From Zeugodacus cucurbitae (lineage: Eukaryota; Arthropoda; Insecta; Diptera; Tephritidae): 64,000 nucleotides of DNA. Below the pieces are notes generated by a model. That model worked only from the letters and a program-made list of their open reading frames with translations, was not told where the DNA came from and made no database searches. The translations under genes were made by a program, and so were the position numbers. Location of the stretch: contig NC_071667.1 in NCBI RefSeq assembly GCF_028554725.1, positions 17,591,501 through 17,655,500 on the forward strand. Direction: 5' to 3'. Of this stretch, positions 1 through 10,837 are shown piece by piece (within the stretch, counting starts at the first letter, position 1; the number at the start of each line of letters is the position of its first letter).

Positions 1-156
1 ATCGAAGGACGAGTACTAAAAGTGCAGCCAGCCAACTCTTAAAAATTAAAAATCTATATTGTAAAATCTTTATCATTAACAACTGAATTTATTGGAAAAA
101 TCCTTTATTAAAAATATTTGGAAAAACTTTACAAAAACACATGAATATAAACTTTT

Positions 157-162
157 TTTATT
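157..162 (-). terminator. Possible poly(A) signal of Dhod
   Basis: AATAAA on the minus strand, about 75 bases past the Dhod stop codon. A second AATAAA lies at 104-109. Either could direct 3' end formation. Without transcript data this rests on motif and position only. Confidence 0.4.
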
Positions 163-235
163 TTCGTATAATAATTGCATTTTTAGTAAATAACAGTTTA
201 GTACACACCTTTATCTATATTATAGTTTAAACAAA

Positions 236-1641
236 TTATTTACTAAGGTAATTTTTGTAGTTTTTGCCCACGGCATCTTTCACACTTGCATAACCTTTAT
301 CAGCCAGCAATTGTGCTAACTCTCTTTTAATGCGGCTAACAACTGGCGGTCCTTCATATATAAAGGCAGTATAGAATTGTAAATAGGAGGCACCTGCTTC
401 CAATTTTTCGAGCGCATCCTCACCTGATGAAATGCCACCAACACCAATAATGGGAATTTTGCCGTCAGTTTGTGCATAAATTTCAGCAATTAGTTGCGTG
501 GATTTGTTACGTATAGGTGGACCACTTAAACCACCCACCTCTTTGGCCAGCTCAATTTCTTTTAGATTATCACGGGTTATAGTAGTATTAGAAACTATTA
601 ATCCCTCAACGCGACAATTTTTCTTCTTTATAACAGCAACAATATCGTTAATATCTTGTTTAGTTATATCTGGTGAAATTTTCAAAAATATTGGTATTTT
701 ATTATTGACAGGCAAAGCGTTACGCGCCTCAATAATTGCAGTCAGCAATTGTTCCAACTCCTTTTTGTCTTGTAAATCACGTAAGCCTGGTGTATTTGGA
801 CTACTCACATTAACAACCAAATAATCAGCGATGGGACCAAAAACTTTTACGCCATTCACATAATCTGAAATCGGAGATACGGAAGTTTTATTTTTTCCCA
901 GATTGACACCCAGTACACCGTCGAAACCACGCACTTTTCTTAGCTCATTTAAGCGCTCAAAGACCACGCGATGACCTTCACTATTAAATCCATAACGATT
1001 TATTATAGCTTCATCGTTAATTAGACGAAAAACGCGTGGTAATGGATTGCCGGGTTGCGGTTCAGGCGTTACTGAACCAATTTCCACAAAACCAAATCCT
1101 AACTTCGATAAACCTTCCACAGCTTCACCTTGCTTATCAAAGCCAGCTGCAATACCAATTGGGTTCGATATTTCTTTATTAAAAAATTTAACTGCCTGAA
1201 AATAATACTGTATATTAGTATTTAAATAAAATAATAAGTTGTGATTACAAACCAAATTGTTGGAGTCTGGTAGCTGTGATGCTGAGAACACCTTATATTT
1301 ACAAGCCAGCACGGCTAATTTATGACTTGTTTCAGCCGGCAAATATCGTGATAAGGGCATTAAGGTGTTCTTGTAAAATTTTTCATTGCCTTTGTAAATG
1401 CAAAAGCCCGCGTAGAATATGGTTGCACCCGTGGTCACTATCGCCAAAGATCTAAGTTTGTTCTATAGAAAATAGGAACAAGTTTATACTTCTGTGTGAA
1501 AGGACGATGATACGATGAATTTAGCATAATTATATTTGCTACAGTAAGCCATTTTAATTGTTTGTGAATAGAATTTACCCTTCGTCGCGGCAGAACTGGT
1601 TCTCTGGCAGTCATTGCATTTAACAAATGAGATAATCTCAT
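236..1641 (-). CDS. Dhod: Dihydroorotate dehydrogenase (quinone), mitochondrial
   Basis: Class 2 dihydroorotate dehydrogenase oxidises dihydroorotate to orotate, the fourth step of de novo pyrimidine synthesis, at the inner mitochondrial membrane and passes electrons to ubiquinone. I place three coding exons: 1579-1641, 1253-1462 and 236-1195, giving 410 aa, the usual animal length. Both introns have GT-AG ends (1463-1578 and 1196-1252). The N-terminus is basic (targeting-like), followed by a hydrophobic segment at about residues 27-46, as expected for a membrane-anchored class 2 enzyme. Family motifs seen are IGIAAGFDKQGEAV, EIGSVTPEPQPGNPLPRVFR, NRYGFNSEG, NVSSPNTPGLR with the catalytic base serine near residue 223, and GVGGISSGEDA for FMN phosphate binding. 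The second intron is only 57 bp, in frame and stop-free, so it can be mistaken for coding sequence; removing it restores the expected join into AVKFFNKEISNPIG. The gene is divergent from the CutC gene. Confidence 0.95.
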
Positions 1642-1702
1642 TTTTTAGTGTATAAAATTTTATGTAGCGGGTTTAAAAGATTTATTTAAAACAATTTAAC
1701 AA

Positions 1703-1745
1703 AATCAGCTGATTACCATTGCAGTTTTAAATATTGGTCACCCTG
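1703..1745. promoter_or_regulatory. Promoter motifs between Dhod and CutC (E-box and Motif 1-like)
   Basis: The 554 bases between the two start codons hold the palindrome AATCAGCTGATT at 1703-1714 and TGGTCACCCTG at 1735-1745. In Drosophila, core promoters of housekeeping genes are enriched for a CAGCTG E-box motif and for Motif 1 (TGGTCACACT-like, bound by M1BP). One base differs from the Motif 1 consensus. Both motifs sit 60-105 bases upstream of the Dhod start codon, so they most likely serve Dhod and perhaps the divergent CutC gene. The function is inferred. Confidence 0.5.
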
Positions 1746-2195
1746 TGTAAGTACCAGTGATGTTTCTTTTTTGATTACATATATCAAAATTTCATTAAAT
1801 TACGCGTATTTTAAGTCAATATTTAAAATAATTTTTAAGTAGAACCCACTGGTCAGAAGAAATATTTTTTTACTTTAAATTAAAAAAACAACTTTTATAG
1901 ATTAGCTGCAACAATGAATTCTAGTTTGCGTGTTTGTTACACTTAAGTATAAGTAATTTACATAAGGCAGCACCATTGTTCAATTTAAATTTTCAGTATT
2001 TGGCAACTATCTTTTACTTTCATTCATAAATTTGTTTTGGTTACACTTGCCATTTGTTATCAGGTGATATTTATGTTTTCAATATAAAATAATTCTTCTT
2101 TGGCACTATTAAAGAATAAAACATATCCTATTTTAGTTAACAAATATAGAAGAATTCAATTTTTATCACAAACAAAGTATAAAAACTCAACTGAA

Positions 2196-2966
2196 ATGTC
2201 TTCGACCGATATAAAACTTGAGGTTTGTGTCGATTCAATTGCTTCGGCACTAGCCGCTGCTGAGGGTGGTGCTTCACGTATTGAACTATGTTCCGCGCTA
2301 AGTGAAGGTGGCCTAACGCCTACACCAGGGACGCTGAAGACACTTAAGGAACTTATAAACATACCAATTTATTGCATGCTACGACCAAGACGAGGCAATG
2401 ATTTCATTTATTCGAATGACGAAATTGAATCAGTATTGTTAGACTTGGATATACTACGTTCCCACGGTGCTGATGGCTTTGTCTTTGGTGCACTCACCGA
2501 GCAGCGTTCTATCGATGTGGAAAAATGTCAACGTGTTTTGGAGCGCGCCGCCGGCATGCCACTTACATTCCATCGCGCATTCGATCTCACTAATCCACAA
2601 TTAATGCATGAAAATGTAACCATAATTAAGGAGTTAGGTTTTAAACGTTTGCTCAGTAGCGGACTTCGCGCTACCGCTATCGAGGGTAGTGATAATCTAG
2701 CACAACTCATTGCTAAGCATCGTGATATAATTATAATGCCTGGTGCTGGCATTAGTGTAAGCAATTTGGATGAATTGTTAACGATTACAAAATGTGTGGA
2801 ATTTCATGCTTCTGCACAGGCAGCAGCTGGCGCGAATAACAGTAATGGTGGAGTGGCAAACATGGATTGCGATGTAACAATGGGTAAGCAGGACGTGGAA
2901 CCTTACGCGACGACCGACGTTAATGTGGTGCGCAGAATGGTTAGCATTGCTATGGCAGCAAAATGA
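2196..2966 (+). CDS. CutC-family copper homeostasis protein
   Basis: A single-exon gene of 256 aa belonging to the CutC family, TIM-barrel proteins linked to copper tolerance; the biochemical activity in animals is not settled. The start at 2196 (MSSTDIKLEVCVDS) is the first in-frame ATG; the open frame extends upstream but without an ATG. Family signatures are visible: LEVCVDS at the N-terminus, GASRIELCSALSEGGLTPT at about residues 25-45, MLRPRRGNDFIYS near 60-73, DGFVFGAL, and PLTFHRAFD, followed by GFKRLLSSG and the late segment CVEFHASA. A short insert rich in Asn, Gly and Asp precedes the C-terminal segment ending VRRMVSIAMAAK, where other members are more compact. It is divergent from Dhod. 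Possible AATAAA at 3203-3208, about 240 bases past the stop. Human CUTC is slightly longer (about 273 aa). Confidence 0.92.
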   Translation: MSSTDIKLEVCVDSIASALAAAEGGASRIELCSALSEGGLTPTPGTLKTLKELINIPIYCMLRPRRGNDFIYSNDEIESVLLDLDILRSHGADGFVFGALTEQRSIDVEKCQRVLERAAGMPLTFHRAFDLTNPQLMHENVTIIKELGFKRLLSSGLRATAIEGSDNLAQLIAKHRDIIIMPGAGISVSNLDELLTITKCVEFHASAQAAAGANNSNGGVANMDCDVTMGKQDVEPYATTDVNVVRRMVSIAMAAK

Positions 2967-3209
2967 AAGCCGTACAAAAAGTCACCACGAAAGCTATTTT
3001 TTAGTAAATGAAATTTTGTGTGTACATATGTATATATTCACATATAAAAAATCTATCTGTGGTGTTTTTCCTAAGACTTGACAATGCACGTAAATACTTA
3101 AACATCTTCCTATACTAAATATACCATTCCTAATTAAATACAGTACAGTTGTGAACTCTATTAACTTACTAAGAACACTCTGCTGAAATCTGTTGGGATT
3201 TTAATAAAA

Positions 3210-5990
3210 TCCTTTTTTATATTTATTTTAGTTTTATAGTATTTATTTATATGTATATTCCCGTATTTATATGTGTACTTTTGTAATTTAGATTAAAAAT
3301 TAAATGACCCTTGACTATTAATTCTACTTAAATAATGTACATCAATATGTATGTAATATTTATTGTAATATCAAGAGTAAATCAACAAAACAGTTTAATT
3401 ATTATAACAGTTATATTCCAAGAACACAGCGATAGATTAACTCACATTCTGCTTTATAATTCGCAGATTTCTTTATTATGTAAAATAAACCTCTTTATCA
3501 ACAATTAAATTTATGACATTTAACCATTTTTTTATAGAATTAATAAATAATTTTTTTAAACATCATCTTGAATGTGTATTTATTTTAAATTTAAAATTTT
3601 AAACAAAATTGAAGGGAGTATTTTTTTTAATTACATATGTATATTCTTATTATAGCGTTAATATCCACATATTGTCTAGGAAACGTTTAGATATATAGCA
3701 AAGATTTCCAAATTCAAGACATTAAGCAGCCAACCCACGAAAACAACAACAACAAACACCAAATCATTATGGTATTATTAAAGAACAATTTAAAAGTAAA
3801 GTCAATCACATGCAAACAATGCAGCGTTTAAAGCCTACATTTTATGTAAATTGCCAAGTTTACCCCCAACAAAAACCAACATACACTTTTTCCGTTTCCA
3901 TTTCCGAACGCTTTGTTGCAATCAAATACTGTTTTATTAATTTTTTATTATTATTAAATATCATTTTATATGTATATATGCAGGTATATGTATACTATTT
4001 TAGAACAATGACGATAACTACAAATCTAACACAACGTCCCAATATCGCTTATTAAAGTACATAAGTTTTATTTGGGCGTAAGTATGTTAGTTTTTAATAT
4101 TGTATTGTATTTATTATTTATATGCTAACAATTTTTTTTTATTTCTGATTAAAACAAAAACACAAAATATTTTTTGTTAAATATTCTTTTTTTACACATA
4201 TGGCCAAAAAGCAACCTTTTATTTTACATTTGTAAAGAAAATACTTTTAAAAGTTAACAGAAAGTCGAAAGAAGAGCAAGAACAAATCAATAACGATTAA
4301 AAACAAACAATAATGTAGAAACATTTAGAGCTTACAAAGATTCTCTGTAATACATTTAACAACAGCAGTAATACAGGCAGCGAAGAGAGCAAAATAATTT
4401 CGAATTTTCGGTCTAACTGTTTATGCAATGCAGTGGTATAGGAAACAGCAGTTATTATATATTATAACAGTATTGCAAATTTACGGGTTTGATTTGTAGC
4501 AGCAATATTTCCAACAGTTTTCAACATTTTTTTTTTTAATATAACATTTAGATTACTAAAAGTTGTGGCAAACATATACACACATTGATTATATTGAATA
4601 AATTAGTGAGTTACCACCAAACAAGCAACACGAACTATATTTGTTGTTTTATAAGAAACGAAGTGCTTAAGTACTTGCAAATACTTTGAACTCAACACCA
4701 CTGGTAAACATCCCACTATACACACGAAAATTTTAGTAGAATATAATTTTAATTGCAAAATCCCCAAAATATATTTTGTTTTTCAACCAACAAACAAATA
4801 ACTTCTTGATTTTCACGCTTTTAAACAGAACGCGAAAAAATTCGTTTTCAAAACTCATCTTGCTGGTGGGCGCTGCATTTCGCACAGTGAAATTAACCAC
4901 AATTCTGTTGTACACATTTGCAACATGAAGAGCATTTATTTCAGTGTTTGAAATGCGGCAATGCTGAGTTGTTTTTGCCCACCATTTAAGAACACATTAA
5001 GAGCACGAATTTTGTGCAATTCACATCTTGCATACTACAAATTTATAACAACTGCAAATTCCCGAAAATAAATTAAACTGCATCTTACTGCTCGCATGCG
5101 CCGCATACATAATACAGTGTTAACTAAAAATTCCATTTGCTTATCCATATGATGCTACTGCTGCCTGTCACTAGAAGAGGTGTATAAATGTGGTGCTCGT
5201 TGTGTTGTAATATAAAGATTTTGTTATTTCTAAACAAGCTTCTCTAGTTATATAAGTTGGTTAACATTAGGCAACAAACGATGGTTAAAGTGCATCATAA
5301 CTCAATAAAAACAATTAAAGGAAATCCAAATAGAGGTAGGATACCAGTGTTAAAAAAAAAACAGTTTAGAAAATATACATTAAAAGATCGTAGAAACAAA
5401 AGCAAGTAATGAAAAGTTGAGTACTATTACAACTCTATGCTCATTACTAATTTCGCAACCGAACAAAATAATTATTGAAATTTCTAAGCGAGCATAATAA
5501 TTTTTTTTGTACAGGAATGTATATAACGTGTGAGTATGTATTGATATTATACAATTTATGAATATGTTTTTTTTCATTTTGTTATTAGATAGTTTAATGC
5601 TTATTTATGTTTTTTTATTTGTATTAAGTTATACAACTCAAATTAACAAATATGTTGCATTTTTGTTTTTGTTAAACGTTCATTTACTAATTTTTTGCCG
5701 TCCTTTTCCATTTTTATTGCTGGCTTTAGTAGTTTGTATTTCAAATAAGATTTCATACATCCACATAGAAATTCGTGACGTAGATTTAATAAAGCAGCAG
5801 ATGTTGTTGTGTACTTGTTATATGCACAAATAGATAATTAGCGGCAGCAAATCTTTGAATGGAATATTATTTTGAAGTGTACACGCACTTTCACAGTTTG
5901 ATTTCTAAATTATATTCACAATAATTGTTAGGAGGTCATTCGGTTTGTCTTCTCTTCTTTCGATTCCAAGAAAACTCACTAGGAGTCTTT
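3210..5990. other. Intergenic region between CutC and Vha26
   Basis: About 2.8 kb of AT-rich sequence between the 3' ends of two convergent genes. It contains many short A and T runs and stop-rich frames. I see no conserved protein, tRNA signature or recognisable transposon. Parts may be 3' UTR of either gene. Confidence 0.6.
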
Positions 5991-5996
5991 TTTATT
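5991..5996 (-). terminator. Possible poly(A) signal of Vha26
   Basis: AATAAA on the minus strand, about 265 bases past the Vha26 stop codon. This is a plausible 3' UTR length for the gene, but it is supported only by motif and position. Confidence 0.3.
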
Positions 5997-6261
5997 TCAA
6001 ACACTGTTTTCAAACCACTACATTACATTCTCAATTTTGTTTTCAACATTTCTTTCACCCGCTTTAAAATTTGACTCTTTTAGCTAACAATTACTTCTCA
6101 GTAAATGAATATTTTTTTTACTTTGTAAAATTAAATAATAAACTCGCATTCAACTACCTTTTCTTTCAGTGTTTCATTTCTTCTTTCTTCGTTTAACTAT
6201 GTATGTAGGATTTATATGTCTGTTGGTTTTGTTTGTTGCATAGTGTTTACACTTAAAATAT

Positions 6262-8024
6262 TTAATCGGTGAATTTACGATTAACATTACGACCGAACAA
6301 AGCGTTACGAATTTCTGGCACTAGTTGTTGCGCAATCAATTCCAATCTGGACTCAAGGGTGTTGGGCACCTGAAAATTAAAATTAAAAGTTTTAATAATT
6401 TATTCAAGAATAGTTTTAAATTTCTTATTAATAAACTATTGCTATTATTTTTGCTAAAAACATGCAAACCATAAACAATAACTTTAGAAATAAATACCTT
6501 TAGACGTCCATTGAGCGCAATCAACTCAATTCCACCGCAGGTGTCTGCCGAAAGATGGTTGTCAGTATCAATATGTACATTTACATCTTTACCAATTTGT
6601 TTTTTGTATTCCTCAACGGTGGCGGGCAGCACTTCATTTATTAGACCAACATCGGCCTGACGGCAGCGTAGGGTGACACTCGGCTCCATGGCCTGGTACA
6701 GCGCTTGCAAAATAAGTTTCTGCAAGACCTCTTTGTATTCGCTGGGATTATTGGTGACTTCACCAAGGCGACGACGTGCTTCATCTAACACATTGCGTAC
6801 ATGATCTTCACGCACTTTCAATACCTAGAGGATAACAATTACATATGTATTTAAAATTGCCTCTATTTCATATTATTTCAATTAATATAAAATCAACCTT
6901 CAAACGAGCTTGATTCAGCATATTCGATGATTGAATCTTCTTCTGCAGTTCAACTTGTTTCTCCTTCTTTTCATAGTATTCCATGATCTTAAGGCGTTGT
7001 TGCTGCACAAGACGTCCTTTTTCGATATTGAATTCTTCCTCGGCTTTAGCATCAATTTCTTCAGCTTTTTCATTGGCTTCTTGCTCAATGAAAGCCATCA
7101 TATGCTTGATCTATATTGAAACAAGTACACATAGACACATTATTGGTACTTCGATTATGACATATCGACAAACTAACTATTATCATATAAGCTTTAACCA
7201 TCAACACACACCTTTTAAATCACATGATTCTCGTTGTTAAAAGCCTAAAAATATAAGAGCGCAAAACATTGCGGTTCCATAAACACCTCACATTTACTAG
7301 CACTATTTTCTAAGATTTGGTTAGGTAGTAATACAATATCTACAATCCCAGTTTGAAGTAGCTTCGGAGATAGATCTTATTAATGTAGCGTCTTATTTAT
7401 AAATATGTGATAACACATTTCCACCCCCCTTGTCAATCCAATAAGATTTTATCCGATTTTTATTTTCACATTCACAGCCATTATTGGACCCACAATTGCT
7501 TTCCCCACTCTATATTACTTCTTCAAATTATTAGCATTTGACAATTTAGTAAAATGAGATAACTGCCTCTCATATGCATTTAAGCATGCACTCAACACCA
7601 GTTGTCTCTTTCACACTCATATCACAACCTTCGGTTGGTCACATGACTAGCACCATTGATATTACAGCTTACAATATCCCAATTGGATGTGAAAAACCTT
7701 AATTTTTTAAAAACCATTTATTAAAATTATATCCAATTTTTGGAAACCGATAGAAATCATTAGTAAACGTCGAGAGCACACATAATTTGTATTTACAATT
7801 TGTCATACACTGTCTGTCGTATTCACATGACACACATCCCATGACATGATGGCTGCCAAATTTGCTATCTTTCAATTTACTACAGCCACATTAGATATTT
7901 CTTTCAATTGCTCTAAATTCATATTGGATAATCTATTTTAATTCGTTATAGAGTTTCAAACAATTTAGCAACTTTTTGGAATTTAACTCACCTGTTTTTG
8001 TACATCTGCGTCGCTGAGTGCCAT
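6262..8024 (-). CDS. Vha26: V-type proton ATPase subunit E (peripheral stalk)
   Basis: Subunit E is part of the V1 peripheral stalk, which holds the catalytic head against rotation while the enzyme acidifies endosomes, lysosomes and epithelial surfaces. Four coding exons: 7992-8024 (MALSDADVQKQ), 6898-7110, 6498-6824 and 6262-6369. All introns are phase 0 with GT-AG ends. The product is 226 aa, the same length as insect orthologues as I recall them. Residues about 12-85 form a long charged helix (IKHMMAFIEQEANEKAEEID onward) that pairs with subunit G. The C-terminal globular part includes EPSVTLRCRQAD and SADTCGGIELIALNGRLK, ending in the conserved GRNVNRKFTD. A further 5' UTR exon probably starts just upstream: TTTACAG on the minus strand near 8109 is a plausible acceptor. 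The gene is head-to-head with Regena. Confidence 0.96.
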
Positions 8025-8109
8025 CTTTGCAAATTTTCTTTTTTTCGTTCACAGAATAATTTTCAGATTCCGCCGATGGAATTCAGTTTTCACAATCTTA
8101 CGATTCCTG

Positions 8110-8850
8110 TAAATTCAAGTATGTATACACTGCTTTAGTTCCTTAGTTCAATAATCAAATTTTACAATTCTCAAATAAATCATTAACATGAAATTAGCAG
8201 AACTGAAGAATTAAATATATGAAAAATAATTTTACTTGCAAAAAAAGCAGGAGTAGGTAGAAATGTGTGCGTGTGCGCTACTCCAAGTCGGTCCGTCGTG
8301 TAAAATATTTCGACTGGCTCCAATCTTTTTCGATCATATGATTGGGGAAATTTCCCAATTCGAAATAAAATCCCTCATATTAAACTGTCAAATTTATGCA
8401 GGGTTGTATTGGTTTCGGAACTCGTATATTGAGAAAAAGGTTACTATTCGGTTTTTCATATGAATTATAAAATTTTTATGCATACCCGTTTTTTTTTTAC
8501 TTTGTAAAACCATAAGGAAATCGGAATCAACAATTTATACTATTTGACCATAATAAGTTGATAACTAACGTTATTAAACAATTTAAATGGGTTTCAAATT
8601 AAAATCTAACTCCAATCGGATTTTATTGGATTCTTATTGATTTTACTTGTCTGACCGAAATTCAAAAATGCATATTTTATATAATCAAGACATACTTTTC
8701 AGATACAAGGCAATTGTTTTTTAAAAATTATAGTTTTTTTTTTTAAATTGAAATGAACTTAAGATAATTTATATATTTTTTTACCAAATTGAATTACAAT
8801 ATTTTTAAAATTAAACATTTTGTATTATCCAGAATACGACTCTGCGTTAC
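8110..8850. promoter_or_regulatory. Divergent promoter region of Vha26 and Regena
   Basis: About 750 bases between the putative 5' UTR start of Vha26 and the likely first exon of Regena. It is AT-rich with no protein-coding signal. The head-to-head arrangement suggests the two promoters lie here. I could not identify a confident TATA box or initiator. Confidence 0.4.
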
Positions 8851-8869
8851 TTCAGCCTTGATGTTTATT

Positions 8870-9782
8870 CAGCATTAATTCAGCTACTAGTTCGTCAACT
8901 CGTTCGTGGTGTTCGTGTCGCCATTGTCGTTTCGCAGAGTGTTAGAAAATTGTGTGAAAAATTGAAATCAATTTTTTGTGAACAAAAAAGTGTAAAAGTG
9001 CAAGTGCAAAGAAGGTAGAAAGTGCATTTTGCGCGAAATTTGCAATTGTAAATTTAATGTTTCTCGCTCGAAAATCGTGAAGAATAAGAAAAAGGACTAA
9101 AAATCTGTCGTGAACAGGCTATTCAAAGCGCCAATAGGAAAGAGGAAAAATTATCATCGTTTCGTCTTTCTAAGGCACCGTAAGAGTGCAGGCAAAGTAT
9201 TTCTTTTAATAAAAACCCAACACTCCAACATAATATTGGGCAAAATAATATCAAATCCCATGAGCCAACGTCGTCTTTGTATCGGCAAATAAACCGATAC
9301 CAGCTGTATTTTCATAAATCCAATTCAGTCCATATTCGCTGTAAAGTCCATACAAAATAAAAAAAAAAACAATTGTGATTGGTCGCTGTTTAACAATCTT
9401 CGTATGCTACCGTAAGCTGAGCAATCTTCACTTGCTACAAACATACGTCTTAACATTTTCAAATTTTATAAGCAGGCAAGAATTGCTTTACCAATAGTTG
9501 TTGGAAGGAACTATCAACATTAACATTATTTTGGTTTTTAGTTTTCAACTGTTCTCCTTCAACTTAAAGCCAGAAGAAGAACTTAAAACGCTGTCTACGA
9601 CACTGCCATAACATAATATAATCGGACACAGTATAGCAAAAGAAGCGACGTTTTGGCGTGCGCTCGAATTCCTGTGGAAAACAGGTCACTTGGAATGTTA
9701 AATGCGGTGAACGCAACAATTACAGTGTGTCGATCGTGTGGAAAAAAGCAGCAGAGAACAGAGGGGAAAGGGGAATACCTAG
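8870..9782 (+). other. Rga: Probable 5' UTR exon of Regena
   Basis: This stretch is richer in GC than its flanks and ends in a strong donor, CCTAG/GTGAGT at 9782-9783. The next good acceptor (TATTACAG) is at 10834, three bases before the Regena start codon. It lacks a conserved protein and holds short upstream reading frames. I infer a long 5' UTR exon; the transcription start is approximate. Confidence 0.5.
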
Positions 9783-10837
9783 GTGAGTTCAGAAACACAG
9801 TGAATATGTTAATAATATCAAAAAATAAAAGGAAAATATAAAGGGCTGAAACGAAAAGATTAAAATTAATCAAGAGAGTAAAAATAGCGGGAAACTTTCT
9901 TCAAAAAAATTTCCAATTTGTGCAGAGAAAAGATGTCAAATTGGCAAATACCAATAACGGTTCTTTAAAATAGTGTTGTCCTTTTGTTAGATTGTTTTAT
10001 ATAGATAAACATATGACTTCAATTTTACATAGATAAATTGCAATAAACATTATCTGCTTTTTTGAAAAATAATATCCTAAAATATGTTGAATATGTAAAT
10101 ATAGTTATACAGTTGCAATATTTAACAAAAAGTTGGTGCTAAGATTAATCAGACACATACAAAAATATGTTTACATTCTGTCAATAGAAAGCAAAATCAT
10201 TTTGCACATTTACAAATACACAGACGCCTTCGATAACAGCGAAGTTCCCCTATAGACAAAATTCATAGCCAGGATTAATAAAAGTTGAAAATACAGGCTG
10301 CTACTATGTGCAGTATATACAAAAAGTATATACTAAATTCAGTTGACTGACTCGATTCTCAATTTGTCTTTGTGGTTAACATGTTTTATTAACATATGTG
10401 TATGTGCATGTATTAGTGTTTTTGTTGTTAAGAATTTTGTTTGCTACTTCTCCAATACAGTGGTTTGCTGCAATTTGTAGTCAATCTTCGCTTATCGCTG
10501 GTTTGTTTGCTGACTTTGTGTTCCGTCAGAATATCTTTCGCATATATACATATATTATACAACATAAGAAAAGAGGCCAATATAGGAATTATATATTATG
10601 TAAATCTGTCTTGTTTTTTTTTTAACATAAATTTTTTAATGATACGTATTCGATTCCGCAGTGGGATATTTACGCATGCGCAAACATTGTTCTGGGTATT
10701 TTTTAAGTAAAATTTTTGACATTCAAATGATGTACAAATATAAAAATTTAGCAATACATTTGCTAAATATTTTTTTTTAAATAATTTCAAATCAACTAAT
10801 TTTCATTACTTTTTTTATTATTTATATATTACAGATC

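Noticed and set aside
498..824. 108-codon plus-strand frame inside Dhod
   Set aside because: Antisense shadow of the conserved Dhod coding exon; no independent support.
9110..9292. Basic 60-codon frame in the Regena 5' UTR region
   Set aside because: Lacks an ATG start and a conserved domain; best seen as part of an untranslated exon.
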